NCBI RefSeq assembly: GCF_901542415.1
Contig: NZ_CABEHV010000004.1
Coordinates: forward strand, 806,001-870,000
Source of the DNA: Streptococcus mitis
GTDB lineage: Bacteria > Bacillota > Bacilli > Lactobacillales > Streptococcaceae
Length of the DNA: 64,000 nucleotides
Direction of reading: 5' to 3'
Shown here: piece by piece, positions 34,974 through 43,942 of the stretch
Position numbering within the stretch: position 1 is the first letter of the stretch
Layout: each line of letters starts with the position of its first letter
The notes under the pieces: model-generated
Databases searched by the model: none
What the model saw: the letters and a program-made list of their open reading frames with translations, nothing else
What the model was told of the DNA's origin: nothing
Made by a program: the position numbers and the translations under genes

Positions 34974-36722
34974 TTATTCAGAGCTAAAAGCTGCAGCTTG
35001 CTGCATTTGGTAATACTTGCCCTTTCTAGCTATGAGATCCTGATGGTTTCCATACTCCACGATGTCACCATCCACCAAGACAAGAATCAGATCCGCATCC
35101 TGAATGGTTGACAAGCGGTGGGCGATGATAAAGCTTGTGCGCCCCTTCATGAGTTTAGCAAAGGCATCCTGAACCAGCACTTCTGTCCGTGTATCGATGG
35201 AAGAAGTCGCCTCGTCTAAGATAAGAATCTTTGGAATAGCCAGAAAGACTCGGGCAATTGTCAAAAGCTGGGCTTGACCAACAGAAAGAGATTCTCCAGC
35301 ATTTTCCAACTTAGTATCGTATCCCTGAGGCAACTGTTGGATGAAAAAGTCTGCATTGGCTGCTTTGGCAGCAGCAATCACCTGCTCCCGACTGGCTTCA
35401 GGGTTACCAAAGGCAATATTGTCATGAATAGTCCCTTGCTTAAGCCAGGTTTCTTGGAGCACCATTCCAAACTGTTGTCGTAAAGAGGCACGACTATAGC
35501 CATAAATGGATTTCCCGTCTAGCAAGATATCTCCCAAGTTAATAGGATAAAAACGCATGAGGAGATTGATAAGAGTTGATTTGCCAGCACCTGTCGGACC
35601 AACGATAGCCACCTTGATACCAGCTGGAATATCAATAGATAAATCCTTAATCAAAATCTTTTCAGGATGGTAACCAAAAGAGACATGTTTAAAGGAAATA
35701 GCTCCTTTAACTTGGTCACTGGTCAAGACTTCCTTACCAGTTTCAGCCAGCTCAGTGCTATCTAAGACAGCATAGACACGCTCTGCGCAAGCAAGAGCAC
35801 TTTGCAATTCGGCTAGAACTGAGGAAATATCGTTAAAGGGCTTAGTGTACTGTTGGACATAATTCAAAAAAGTCACTAAACGCCCGATAGTCAAGGTAGA
35901 GCCTATCATGATACGATAAGCTCCCACTCCAGCTAGAAGCGCATAAATGAGCGCATTTACAAAGCGAGTCGAAGGATTAACTGTTGAAGAATAAAAGATA
36001 GCTGACTGAGAATAACCTGCATAATTGGCATTAGCCTCGTGCAGCCTTTGGATAAACTCTTCCTGAGCATTAAAGGACTGGATAATGGTCTGCTGGTTCA
36101 ACGATTCTTCAATCAACTGAGTCTGAATCCCCCTCGTCTCTGTTTGCTTCTGGAAGAGATGATAGGATCTCTTGGCAATAAAACGTGAAATTACCATAGA
36201 CAGTGGCGTCAACAGCAAGACTAAGAGAGTCATGAGGAGATGAATCTGAAGCATGGCTAGAATACTAACAAAAATCATCAAGACACCAATGAAAAATTGG
36301 TTAAAAATCATGGTCAAGCCAGTTGCCAACTGTTCGATGTCCGTGGTTACACGACTGACCATTTCTCCACTTCCTTGTCGATCCACAAAGGCAATCGGTA
36401 AACGATGGAGCTTATGGATGATTCGCTCTCGCAAGTCTCTGGTATAAGAAAAGATTAGGCGATTATAGAGGAGAGGATTGACCCACTGCACAAGGGTATT
36501 TCCTATGACCACCAAGATCATTTGGAGAAAAATCTGCCAAAAAACTGATGAAGAACCAGCCACCATGGCTTGGTCAATGACCTGCCCAATCAAGATAGGA
36601 AGATAAATTGATAAGGCAACCTGGGCAATAGTTCCTAGAAAGGCTAGGAAAAGGAGGAAGGGATGACTTGCTAAATCTTTTGCCAAACGTTTGAGCGTCT
36701 GGTTTGCAGTTTGTCGTCTCAT
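34974..36722 (-). CDS. ABC exporter half-transporter, canonical-Walker-B subunit
   Basis: A 582-residue half-transporter: six transmembrane helices in the first ~310 residues, then an ATPase with Walker A VGPTGAGKST, signature variant LSVGQAQLLTIA (SVGQ in place of SGGQ), Walker B ILILDEATSSID (Glu present) and H-loop IIAHRLST. ATG 36722 follows AAGGAGGACTAGT and lies 1 nt after the partner's stop, so the longer frame was not used. It forms a heterodimer with the adjacent subunit, like LmrCD, EfrAB or TM287/288 type multidrug exporters. Substrates cannot be inferred. Confidence 0.92.
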   Translation of the reverse strand: MRRQTANQTLKRLAKDLASHPFLLFLAFLGTIAQVALSIYLPILIGQVIDQAMVAGSSSVFWQIFLQMILVVIGNTLVQWVNPLLYNRLIFSYTRDLRERIIHKLHRLPIAFVDRQGSGEMVSRVTTDIEQLATGLTMIFNQFFIGVLMIFVSILAMLQIHLLMTLLVLLLTPLSMVISRFIAKRSYHLFQKQTETRGIQTQLIEESLNQQTIIQSFNAQEEFIQRLHEANANYAGYSQSAIFYSSTVNPSTRFVNALIYALLAGVGAYRIMIGSTLTIGRLVTFLNYVQQYTKPFNDISSVLAELQSALACAERVYAVLDSTELAETGKEVLTSDQVKGAISFKHVSFGYHPEKILIKDLSIDIPAGIKVAIVGPTGAGKSTLINLLMRFYPINLGDILLDGKSIYGYSRASLRQQFGMVLQETWLKQGTIHDNIAFGNPEASREQVIAAAKAANADFFIQQLPQGYDTKLENAGESLSVGQAQLLTIARVFLAIPKILILDEATSSIDTRTEVLVQDAFAKLMKGRTSFIIAHRLSTIQDADLILVLVDGDIVEYGNHQDLIARKGKYYQMQQAAAFSSE

Positions 36723-36723
36723 A

Positions 36724-38448
36724 CTAGTCCTCCTTACCATGTTGGGATGCATTGATTTCGCGATAAACTTGACTGGATTTCATCAAGTCCTCGTGCTTGC
36801 CGATAGCTAGGAGCTCCCCTTTTTCCAAGAGGAGAATCTGGTCAGCCATCTGTAAAGTCGAGGTTCGTTGAGAGATCAAGATTAAACTGGTATTTGGCAG
36901 ATTTTCTCGGATAGCTTTCAAGAGCTTGGACTCGGTAATGGTGTCCAGTGCCGAGGTTGCATCATCTAGGATGAGAAATGGAGCCTGACGCAAGACTGCG
37001 CGAGCAATAGACAGCCTTTGTTTTTGTCCACCTGAGAAATTTCGCCCTCCTGCCTCAACAGTGGCATCCAAAACTCCTTCCTTTTCACTGACAAAATCCT
37101 TAGCTTGAGCAATCTCCAAGGCCTGCCAGAGTTCTTGGTCAGTCACTTCTTGATTTAAGCCAAAAGTCAAGTTGGAACGAATAGTCCCCTTAAAGAGTTC
37201 GACCTTTTGAGGAACATAGGCAATCCAAGACCGCCACTGCTCAAGATTACGAGGACTACATCCATCTCGATAAAGGTCAATGCTTCCCTTATCTATTGAA
37301 TAAAGACCAAGTAAGACTTGCACCAGGCTTGATTTACCAGAACCAGTTCCCCCAATGATACCCAGGTTTTTCCCTTGCTTCATATCAAAGGAAATGTCTC
37401 TTAGAGAAGGTTGAGCTGCATCAGGATAGGTAAAGGTCAATTCTTGGACTTGTAAAACCTGCTCGCTGGTAACTTGCTTTTGTTCTAACTCTGAGCGGAT
37501 GTCTTCGGGAGCTTCGACAAAGACCTCCTCAATTCGCTTGGCTGAGATATAGGACTGGTTGAGAGAATTTATCAGCATGGCTAGCTTGACCAATTCCACC
37601 AAGATCTGCAATAGATAATTGATAAGAGCAATCAAGGCACCTTGACTAAGCAAGCCTCCTTGAATAGAAACATATCCCTGCCAGATAACAACGAGGAGAG
37701 TTCCATTAACAATCAGATAGGTCAGAGGAGTTAATAAACTAGACCAGAAACCTGTCTTTTCTTGTAATCTAGCATAGACTTGGTTAAAAGTTTGAAAAAT
37801 CTGTAACTCTCGTTTTTCTTGTCCAAAAGCTCGAATAACCCGCATCCCTTGTAATTGCTGGCGCGTTTCTTGAACCAGTTGATCCGTTTTCTTTCTCAGA
37901 CTGCTGTAGAGAGGATTGACCAGTCGAGAGAGCCCTACAATAATAATGGTCAAAATGACAACCATGACCAAGAACCAGAAAGTCAGCTCAGCTGAGATTC
38001 TATAAGCCATAAAAATAGCACCAAAAACGATAATAGGCGCTCGTAAAAAGAGACGCAGGAATTGATTGATCCCAGTCTGAATCTGGTAAGTGTCCGAAGT
38101 CAAGCGAGTGACCAAGCTAGAAGTTGTCAAACGGTCTCTGCTGTCCTTAGGTAAAGATAGAATGTGACGATAAAGATCGTCTGTCAATTCTTTGGCAAAT
38201 CCAACCGCAGCCTTAGCTGAGTAGAACTGGGCTATTAAGGCCACTACAACACCAATTACTGCAAAGATAAGGAGCAAACCAATCTGCATCCAGAGATGAC
38301 CTTGATTTTTCTGGGGCAAGGATTGGTCAACAATCCCAGCAATCACCATGGGAACCAAGAGCTCAAAAACAGCTTCAAGCAGCTTGAACAAGGGTGCCAA
38401 AATTGATTCTTTGATATAGGGTTTGAAGTAAGATAATAGGTGTTTCAT
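36724..38448 (-). CDS. ABC exporter half-transporter, degenerate-Walker-B subunit
   Basis: A 574-residue half-transporter: six N-terminal membrane helices, then an ATPase with Walker A IGGTGSGKSS, Q-loop YVPQKVELFKG, canonical signature FSGGQKQRLSIA, and Walker B FLILDDATSALD with Asp replacing the catalytic Glu. H-loop ISQRTST has Gln instead of His. These are the expected losses at one ATP site of asymmetric heterodimeric exporters. It is the first gene of the pair. Confidence 0.92.
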   Translation of the reverse strand: MKHLLSYFKPYIKESILAPLFKLLEAVFELLVPMVIAGIVDQSLPQKNQGHLWMQIGLLLIFAVIGVVVALIAQFYSAKAAVGFAKELTDDLYRHILSLPKDSRDRLTTSSLVTRLTSDTYQIQTGINQFLRLFLRAPIIVFGAIFMAYRISAELTFWFLVMVVILTIIIVGLSRLVNPLYSSLRKKTDQLVQETRQQLQGMRVIRAFGQEKRELQIFQTFNQVYARLQEKTGFWSSLLTPLTYLIVNGTLLVVIWQGYVSIQGGLLSQGALIALINYLLQILVELVKLAMLINSLNQSYISAKRIEEVFVEAPEDIRSELEQKQVTSEQVLQVQELTFTYPDAAQPSLRDISFDMKQGKNLGIIGGTGSGKSSLVQVLLGLYSIDKGSIDLYRDGCSPRNLEQWRSWIAYVPQKVELFKGTIRSNLTFGLNQEVTDQELWQALEIAQAKDFVSEKEGVLDATVEAGGRNFSGGQKQRLSIARAVLRQAPFLILDDATSALDTITESKLLKAIRENLPNTSLILISQRTSTLQMADQILLLEKGELLAIGKHEDLMKSSQVYREINASQHGKED

Positions 38449-38479
38449 AAATCCCTTCTATTCTTATTCTGGAAATAAA

Positions 38480-38500
38480 GAAAGTGGGAAGTGCCCACCC
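38480..38500 (-). terminator. Weak terminator after msrAB
   Basis: GTGGG (38484-38488) pairs with CCCAC (38494-38498), followed on the minus strand by TTTCTTTATTT. The stem is short, so confidence is low. Confidence 0.4.
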
Positions 38501-38508
38501 TCTCTGAT

Positions 38509-39447
38509 TTATTTGTTTAAGTAAGGTAGTAGATAGCCATATCCTGCTTCTTCCATCTCATCCTTGGATACAAAACGCAAGGATGCAGAATTAATACAGT
38601 AACGCAGGCCACCTAACTCCTGAGGACCATCTGTGAAAACATGACCCAAGTGAGCATTCCCCGACCGAGAACGAACCTCAATTCGCTCCATTCCATGACT
38701 GAGATCCTTGTAATAATGAATCAACTCTTTGGAAATCGGACGGCTAAAACTTGGCCAACCACAACCTGAGGCAAACTTATCCTTGGCAAAAAAGAGTGGC
38801 TCACCTGTCGTGATGTCTACATAAATTCCCTCTTCAAAGGTTTGGTCATAGGCATTGGTAAATGGAGCCTCTGTAGCAGCTTCTTGCGTGACACGATAGG
38901 ACTCTTCAGTTAAGCTTTCCTTTAACACTTCTTGACTAGGCTTTTCATAGTTTGCTGCATCAATTAATGGCTTATCAGCATCAGTCACATCGATATGACA
39001 GTAACCTGAAGGATTTTTCTTAAGATAGTCTTGGTGGTAATCTTCAGCTAAAATATAGTGACGAAGTTTCTCCACCTCTACTGCAATCTTTCGACCAAGC
39101 ATGCGCTCCTGCTCCTGAACAACTGTATAGATAGCTGGCAAGTCTGCTTCATTCTGGTAATATATACCGGTTCGATACTGACGTCCACGGTCATTCCCTT
39201 GTTGATTGACTGATAATGGAGCAATAACACGGAAATAATAAAGTAAAATCTCTCTGAGTGATACTGTCTTCTCATCATAAATCACTTGAACCGTTTCTGC
39301 ATGGTCTGTTTCCTTGAGCAGCTGGTAATTGGTCGTTTCGACTTGACCATTAGCGTAGCCAACACTAGTTGCTAGCACTCCAGAAATGCGTGAAAAATAT
39401 TCCTCTAGGCCCCAAAAACAACCACCTGCTAGATAAATTTCTGCCAT
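38509..39447 (-). CDS. msrAB: Fused peptide methionine sulfoxide reductase MsrA-MsrB
   Basis: A 312-residue bifunctional enzyme. The MsrA domain (1-~155) has catalytic C10 in [11 protein letters not shown]; the MsrB domain (~170-312) has [22 protein letters not shown] and catalytic C284 in [11 protein letters not shown]. It repairs both S- and R-sulfoxides of methionine. No signal peptide is present, so it is the cytoplasmic paralogue; streptococci often have a second, exported MsrAB. Start preceded by AAAGGAGAAATAAAG. Neighbours are hom-thrB and an ABC exporter, probably separate units. Confidence 0.95.
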   Translation of the reverse strand: MAEIYLAGGCFWGLEEYFSRISGVLATSVGYANGQVETTNYQLLKETDHAETVQVIYDEKTVSLREILLYYFRVIAPLSVNQQGNDRGRQYRTGIYYQNEADLPAIYTVVQEQERMLGRKIAVEVEKLRHYILAEDYHQDYLKKNPSGYCHIDVTDADKPLIDAANYEKPSQEVLKESLTEESYRVTQEAATEAPFTNAYDQTFEEGIYVDITTGEPLFFAKDKFASGCGWPSFSRPISKELIHYYKDLSHGMERIEVRSRSGNAHLGHVFTDGPQELGGLRYCINSASLRFVSKDEMEEAGYGYLLPYLNK

Positions 39448-39490
39448 CTTTATTTCTCCTTTATCAAGTTTTTAACTCAAATTCTTTTCA

Positions 39491-39536
39491 AAAAAAGGAT
39501 AGGAAGCCCTCTAGTCAAGAGTTTCCCCATCCTATC
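39491..39536 (-). terminator. Terminator of hom-thrB
   Basis: The outer arms GATAGG/CCTATC (39498-39503 with 39531-39536) and inner arms CTCT/AGAG (39509-39512 with 39518-39521) are followed by CTTTTTTT on the minus strand. Confidence 0.7.
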
Positions 39537-39545
39537 ATCTATTCT

Positions 39546-40415
39546 TTATTTTGCTTCGACACGGACACCTTGGGTATCAACTTTCAAGTCATGAAGTTTT
39601 CCTTTGAAGGGTTGCTTTTCCAATTCAGCCTTAATCGTTGGCATCTTGTCATGAGAAGCCAAAACCATAACTGTCGGACCAGCACCAGAGAGGTAGGTTG
39701 CATAGGCACCATTTTCTTTGGCTACTTGCTTAATCGTCGCAAATTCTCTCACCAAGTCCTGACGATAGCGCTCGTGGAAGAGGTCTCCCTCGATTGCTTG
39801 CCCAGCGGTCACCATGTCTCCTGCCAACAAGGCCGCAACCGCCACATTGGCGATAGAACTAGCTGCAACAGCTTCCTTATAGGACAATTTCTTAGGCAAG
39901 ACACCACGGCTATCTCGAGTACGCAATTCATAGTTTGGAATGTAGGCTAGGAAATCACACTCTGGGAAGTCTGCTACGATAGCAGAAACTTGTCCATCAA
40001 CAGAGCTTGCAATAACGAGATTACCATAAATGGCTGGAGCCACATTGTCAGGATGTCCTTCAATCTTAGTCGCCAACTGCAATTTTTCATGATCAGACAA
40101 GTTGAGATTCCCCAGTTGGTTTGCTAGTTCAATCCCAGCAACGATAACCGAGCTAGAAGAACCCAAACCACGCGCCAAGGGAACATCACTGGTCATTTTC
40201 AAACGTCTTGGTTGCAAGTCTGGTACAATTTGCAAAGCAATTTTTAGTAAGAGATTACGCTCATCATGGGGAATCCATTTGCCAATCTGGTGTTCAATCA
40301 ACCACTCTTCTCGTTCTTCGCAGACCTCAATTTGAAGATACTTGGTTACAGCTACACCGACCGAGTCAAATCCTGGCCCGATATTGGCACTGGTTGCAGG
40401 TACAATAATTTTCAT
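39546..40415 (-). CDS. thrB: Homoserine kinase
   Basis: A 289-residue GHMP-family kinase phosphorylating homoserine on the way to threonine. Motif 1 [19 protein letters not shown] is N-terminal. The ATP-binding glycine-rich loop is [16 protein letters not shown] (about 86-101), and motif 3 is [13 protein letters not shown] near the C-terminus. It begins 1 nt after the hom stop, so hom and thrB are co-transcribed. thrC is not in the window. Confidence 0.95.
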   Translation of the reverse strand: MKIIVPATSANIGPGFDSVGVAVTKYLQIEVCEEREEWLIEHQIGKWIPHDERNLLLKIALQIVPDLQPRRLKMTSDVPLARGLGSSSSVIVAGIELANQLGNLNLSDHEKLQLATKIEGHPDNVAPAIYGNLVIASSVDGQVSAIVADFPECDFLAYIPNYELRTRDSRGVLPKKLSYKEAVAASSIANVAVAALLAGDMVTAGQAIEGDLFHERYRQDLVREFATIKQVAKENGAYATYLSGAGPTVMVLASHDKMPTIKAELEKQPFKGKLHDLKVDTQGVRVEAK

Positions 40416-40416
40416 C

Positions 40417-41703
40417 TTATTCTCCTAGCACCTTGAAGGTATTCAAGAGGTCGAATTCTGAAACCTTCTTCAATTCAGCTGAGACATTTTCAAGTTGAGA
40501 TTTATTAATCTTGTGTGTAATGATCACGACACGCGCCTTGTCACCCTCTTTGCCATCTTGAAGGATTTGTTTGAAGGAAATATCTTGGGCATTAAAGATT
40601 TCAGCCAACTTCAAGACCTGACCTTTTGAGTCTGGTGCCAAGATTGAGAAGTAGTAATTAGCTTTGACATCTTCTGGATTAGCCAAGACCAAGTCACGAC
40701 TGTATTCGTTGAAGTCTTTACCGATGGTACCGTCATTCAAGCGACGAACGATACGGACAATATCTGCTACAACACTTGTTGCAGTTGGTTTTTGACCCGC
40801 ACCTGGTCCGTAGTACATAGACTCACCAATACCAATAGATTCTACAAAGACAGCGTTCATTACGCCATTCACACTGGCAAGTGGATGCGCTTTAGGAAGG
40901 AAGGTTGGAGTCACTTCTGCAACAATTCCTGAAGGAGTTTCCTCGATAGAACCAACCAATTTCACTACATAGCCAAGTTCTTGGGCTACAGCTACATCTT
41001 CTGGTGTGATGTTACGAATTCCCTTGTGGGCTACATCATCAAAGGCAACCTTCATACCAAAGGCAAATTGGCTCAAAATAACCATCTTGTAGGCTGCATC
41101 AATCCCATCCACGTCATTGGTCGGGTCGCTTTCTGCAAATCCTAGTCTTTGCGCTTCCGCAAGAGCATCATCGTAAGACCAACCTTCTTCCACCATCTTG
41201 GTCATCATGAAGTTGGAAGTTCCGTTAACCACTCCAAGCACGCGCGTGACTTTATCAGAAGCAAACGAATTTGCCAATGTACGAAGAATTGGAATCCCAC
41301 CAGCTACTGCTGCTTCGTAGTAAAGTGCTACATTATGCTCTTTAGCGATTTCTAACAATTCTGCACCATGGACAGCCAAAAGGTCCTTATTGGCAGTCAC
41401 AACATGCTTTCCAGCTTCCAAGGCACGAGTGATAAAGGTTTTAGCAGGTTCAATACGTCCCATCAATTCCACTACTATGGTAATATCTTGGTCTGATAAA
41501 ATATCATCCACATTGGTTACAAAGTTAAAGTCATTCCCTGCTGCAAGCAAGCGATTCTTTTCATCTTCATCCTTGACCAATACCTTGGCAACTTCAATCT
41601 CTGAATGTGCTGATTGATTGATTTTTTCTCCATTTTCCTTTAGGAGGAAAGGCACACCACTTGCAACGGTACCAAATCCTAGTAAAGCAATTTTAACTGT
41701 CAT
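40417..41703 (-). CDS. hom: Homoserine dehydrogenase
   Basis: A 428-residue enzyme reducing aspartate semialdehyde to homoserine. NAD(P)-binding is [23 protein letters not shown] marks the domain boundary, and [12 protein letters not shown] with the [10 protein letters not shown] and [10 protein letters not shown] blocks forms the catalytic domain. A C-terminal ACT domain (about 350-428, [21 protein letters not shown]) is usual for feedback inhibition by threonine. The longer frame overlaps the promoter; ATG 41703 follows CGAGGAGACAAAC. A CodY-box-like site overlaps the promoter. Confidence 0.95.
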   Translation of the reverse strand: MTVKIALLGFGTVASGVPFLLKENGEKINQSAHSEIEVAKVLVKDEDEKNRLLAAGNDFNFVTNVDDILSDQDITIVVELMGRIEPAKTFITRALEAGKHVVTANKDLLAVHGAELLEIAKEHNVALYYEAAVAGGIPILRTLANSFASDKVTRVLGVVNGTSNFMMTKMVEEGWSYDDALAEAQRLGFAESDPTNDVDGIDAAYKMVILSQFAFGMKVAFDDVAHKGIRNITPEDVAVAQELGYVVKLVGSIEETPSGIVAEVTPTFLPKAHPLASVNGVMNAVFVESIGIGESMYYGPGAGQKPTATSVVADIVRIVRRLNDGTIGKDFNEYSRDLVLANPEDVKANYYFSILAPDSKGQVLKLAEIFNAQDISFKQILQDGKEGDKARVVIITHKINKSQLENVSAELKKVSEFDLLNTFKVLGE

Positions 41704-41734
41704 GTTTGTCTCCTCGAAATTTTCTAATATAGCC

Positions 41735-41740
41735 ATTATA
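41735..41740 (-). promoter_or_regulatory. -10 element of the hom-thrB promoter
   Basis: TATAAT on the minus strand, 31 nt before the hom ATG. No good -35 is visible, which would fit a regulated promoter. Confidence 0.55.
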
Positions 41741-41744
41741 ACAG

Positions 41745-41759
41745 AATTTTGTGAAAATT
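41745..41759. promoter_or_regulatory. CodY-box-like site at the hom-thrB promoter
   Basis: AATTTTGTGAAAATT matches the CodY consensus AATTTTCWGAAAATT at 14 of 15 positions. It is part of a longer palindrome (41744-41760). It sits just upstream of the -10, so binding would block RNA polymerase. Confidence 0.65.
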
Positions 41760-41790
41760 CCTATCCAAGAAAACCACTATTTATAGATAG

Positions 41791-41820
41791 AAAAGAAAAA
41801 AACGAACCATCTGATTCGCT
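41791..41820 (-). terminator. Terminator of mecA
   Basis: AACGAACC (41801-41808) pairs with GATTCGCT (41813-41820), with G:U pairs, and is followed by seven Ts on the minus strand. Confidence 0.65.
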
Positions 41821-41855
41821 CTTCTTAAAATCTAGAAATAGCTTTCCAGAAAGGA

Positions 41856-42593
41856 TTATCCAATCTTTTGCAAATTGAGCACTGCATCGTGATTCAGCAA
41901 AACTTGACCATACTCTTGCAAGACTGAACGACTGATGTCACTATCGTCCGCAAACTCGCGCATACGAGCCAACAACCAAGCTGGATATGGACTTGGATGA
42001 TTTTCAATATCCACTAAAATGGTCAAATAATAGCGCTCGTTCATCTTGTAGAGTTCAGAAGTTTCCATCTCAAAAGTCACTGTCTTGGCAAAAGCCACCA
42101 AGTCAGCCAATTTTGTAAAAGAAAGGATGTAGTAGATATAAGGCTCTTTCTTGCCTTCAACTTCTTGTTCAGCCTGCTCCTGCTCTTCTTCCTTGGCTTC
42201 TACTTGCTCTAAAGATTGAATCGCTTCGATATCATCCTTGGTTTTGTCCGCGATGCTTTTTTCCAAGGTTTTGATAAATTCATCTGGCGACATTTGGGCC
42301 AATTTTTCCATATCTGGTAAATCCGATAAGTCTTCAAAATCTAGATTTTGGTCAATCTTTGATTTGGTTACAAAGACATCGACCTTATCAGGTTTTGGAG
42401 TCACACGGAAGCTCAACATACCTGTATCCAAAAAGCTCTCAGGCATCTCTAACTCATCCAAGATAGCATAAAAGAACTCTTCTGTTTTTTCTTGAGGAAC
42501 GAGAAAGTCAGCAATCTCCATGCCACGATCCATCAAATCCTCTAAAGACATCGTGATTTTCAAAGTTGTATCACTAATTTGTTTCATTTTCAT
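41856..42593 (-). CDS. mecA: Adaptor protein MecA
   Basis: A 245-residue ClpC adaptor. The N-terminal substrate-binding domain (MKMKQISDTTLKITMSLEDL and DRGMEIADFLVPQEKTEEFFY) is joined by an acidic Glu/Gln linker (about 125-145) to the C-terminal ClpC-binding domain (PYIYYILSFTKLADLVAFAK). In streptococci it targets the competence factor ComX to ClpCP. ATG 42593 with GAGG upstream gives the usual length. Confidence 0.93.
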   Translation of the reverse strand: MKMKQISDTTLKITMSLEDLMDRGMEIADFLVPQEKTEEFFYAILDELEMPESFLDTGMLSFRVTPKPDKVDVFVTKSKIDQNLDFEDLSDLPDMEKLAQMSPDEFIKTLEKSIADKTKDDIEAIQSLEQVEAKEEEQEQAEQEVEGKKEPYIYYILSFTKLADLVAFAKTVTFEMETSELYKMNERYYLTILVDIENHPSPYPAWLLARMREFADDSDISRSVLQEYGQVLLNHDAVLNLQKIG

Positions 42594-42624
42594 TGCTAGT
42601 AACCTCATACTTTCAGTTCTATCT

Positions 42625-42653
42625 ATTATACTAGATTTTTAAGATTTTATCAA
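42625..42653 (-). promoter_or_regulatory. Promoter of mecA
   Basis: On the minus strand TTGATA (42648-42653), 17-bp spacer and TATAAT (42625-42630). Confidence 0.75.
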
Positions 42654-42711
42654 AAGAAGGCTCCTCTATCGGGGTAGATTTTCCATAGGATAACTTCTGT
42701 AGAAGACTCTA

Positions 42712-42825
42712 ATACTCTTCGAAAATCTCTTCAAACCACGTCAACTTTATCTACAACCTCAAAGCGGTGCTTTGAGCAACCTGCGGCTAGCTTCCTAGTT
42801 TGCTTTTTGATTTTCATTGAGTATA
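42712..42825. repeat. BOX element (boxA joined to boxC)
   Basis: The left end matches boxA (ATACTCTTCGAAAATCTCTT, CAAACCACGTCA). The right end matches boxC (CTACAACCTCAAAGCGGTGC, CAACCTGCGGCTAGCTTCCT, ending ATTTTCATTGAGTATA). The two are joined directly without boxB. BOX repeats are MITE-like, folded as RNA, and typical of S. pneumoniae and close relatives. It occupies most of the mecA/teichoic-cluster gap, about 60 bp upstream of the mecA -35. Confidence 0.9.
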
Positions 42826-42850
42826 AGAGAAAATTTCTGCAAACAAATAG

Positions 42851-42888
42851 AAAAAGCCTTCAAAATCGGCTCTTAGCCAACCTTGAAG
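42851..42888 (-). terminator. Terminator of the licD3/teichoic cluster
   Basis: CTTCAA (42858-42863) pairs with TTGAAG (42883-42888), inner GGCT (42868-42871) with AGCC (42875-42878); a CTTTTTC run follows on the minus strand. Confidence 0.7.
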
Positions 42889-42907
42889 ACCTAATACATC
42901 AGAAAGC

Positions 42908-43942
42908 TTATAGTTTAAAGGTTGCTACACCGAGGATAGAACGATTTAAGTTTCGAAGGATTTGAAGACTTTGCTCAAATTTCTTATAACGAGTTACTCC
43001 GTATTCTTCAACAAGAAGGACTGTATCTCTTTCCAAAAGAGATGGTACGTCCTGTAAATCTACAAAATGAATTCCTTTTAAAGCCTCTTGATTTTGTTTC
43101 AATTTATCTAGAATAGCTTTATTTGAGCTAATGATAGTCAATTCTTGTCCAGCATTTTTGTATGACAAAACATCTGCTAGGTTGGCAATTGTTGTAATCT
43201 CTGTTACAAAATCAATTTGATACTGAGAAAAATCACCTGCTCTATTGATTGTTGGATTAAAGAGATAAACTAACACATTTCCCATCACAACCAAAATCAC
43301 ACAGACCACTCCAATAACAGCTAAACGAAGAATCAGATTTTTCACATTTAAGCCGAGCGCTGTTTCACCATTTGCATTCAATTCTTTAGAGTTGATGGTT
43401 TCTAATTTTTCAATTTTCACATTTGCATAGGTATGTTTAAATTTCTCAATCAACCCATCAATTTTTCGCTCCAACAAGTCATTGGCATCTTTACTTGGTG
43501 TCAAAATTTTCACACCAACCCCTGCATCGTCAATCATATAGTAGACGGTCAATTTTTTCCACCAATAGTCATTCGTTGAATTTTTCAAGGTTGTTTCGGT
43601 CGTATCCAATTCACTGGCAATTTTTTTCAACTCACTGGGTTCTACATCATTAAAAAGATAAGCTCCATTCAAATTTCCATCAATCAATTTCCCATAAAAA
43701 TCACTATAACCACCAATTTGATGATTCAAAATCGTTTTAGCTGAATCTTCTGGAGGAGTGATTTTATAGCTAAGATAAGTTGAATAACTTGTTGTGTCTT
43801 TGACAGTGTTTTTATTCTTAACTGCCTTAATTGTAAATGGTACAGCAATGAGAGCAAATAAAGCGATGAGAGCTAAAATATTTACTTTTCGTTTTTTATA
43901 AAGATTTGCAAACAAATCAGCTACTGAATAATGTTCAAACAT
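42908..43942 (-). CDS. Wzz/CpsC-like membrane protein of the teichoic-acid cluster (TarQ-like)
   Basis: A 344-residue protein with two membrane helices (about 20-40, NILALIALFALIAVPFTIKAV, and 204-229, LRLAVIGVVCVILVVMGNVLVYLF) around an extracytoplasmic domain, then a ~115-residue cytoplasmic tail. This is the layout of polysaccharide co-polymerases of the Wzz/CpsC type, without a kinase P-loop. Its start overlaps the polymerase gene by 8 nt. In pneumococcus the corresponding gene was recently named tarQ, partner of the polymerase TarP; that name is from memory. Confidence 0.75.
   Translation of the reverse strand: MFEHYSVADLFANLYKKRKVNILALIALFALIAVPFTIKAVKNKNTVKDTTSYSTYLSYKITPPEDSAKTILNHQIGGYSDFYGKLIDGNLNGAYLFNDVEPSELKKIASELDTTETTLKNSTNDYWWKKLTVYYMIDDAGVGVKILTPSKDANDLLERKIDGLIEKFKHTYANVKIEKLETINSKELNANGETALGLNVKNLILRLAVIGVVCVILVVMGNVLVYLFNPTINRAGDFSQYQIDFVTEITTIANLADVLSYKNAGQELTIISSNKAILDKLKQNQEALKGIHFVDLQDVPSLLERDTVLLVEEYGVTRYKKFEQSLQILRNLNRSILGVATFKL

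Noticed and set aside
39369..39950. 193-codon plus-strand frame opposite msrAB/thrB
   Set aside because: Spans two real genes and a terminator on the other strand; not protein-like.
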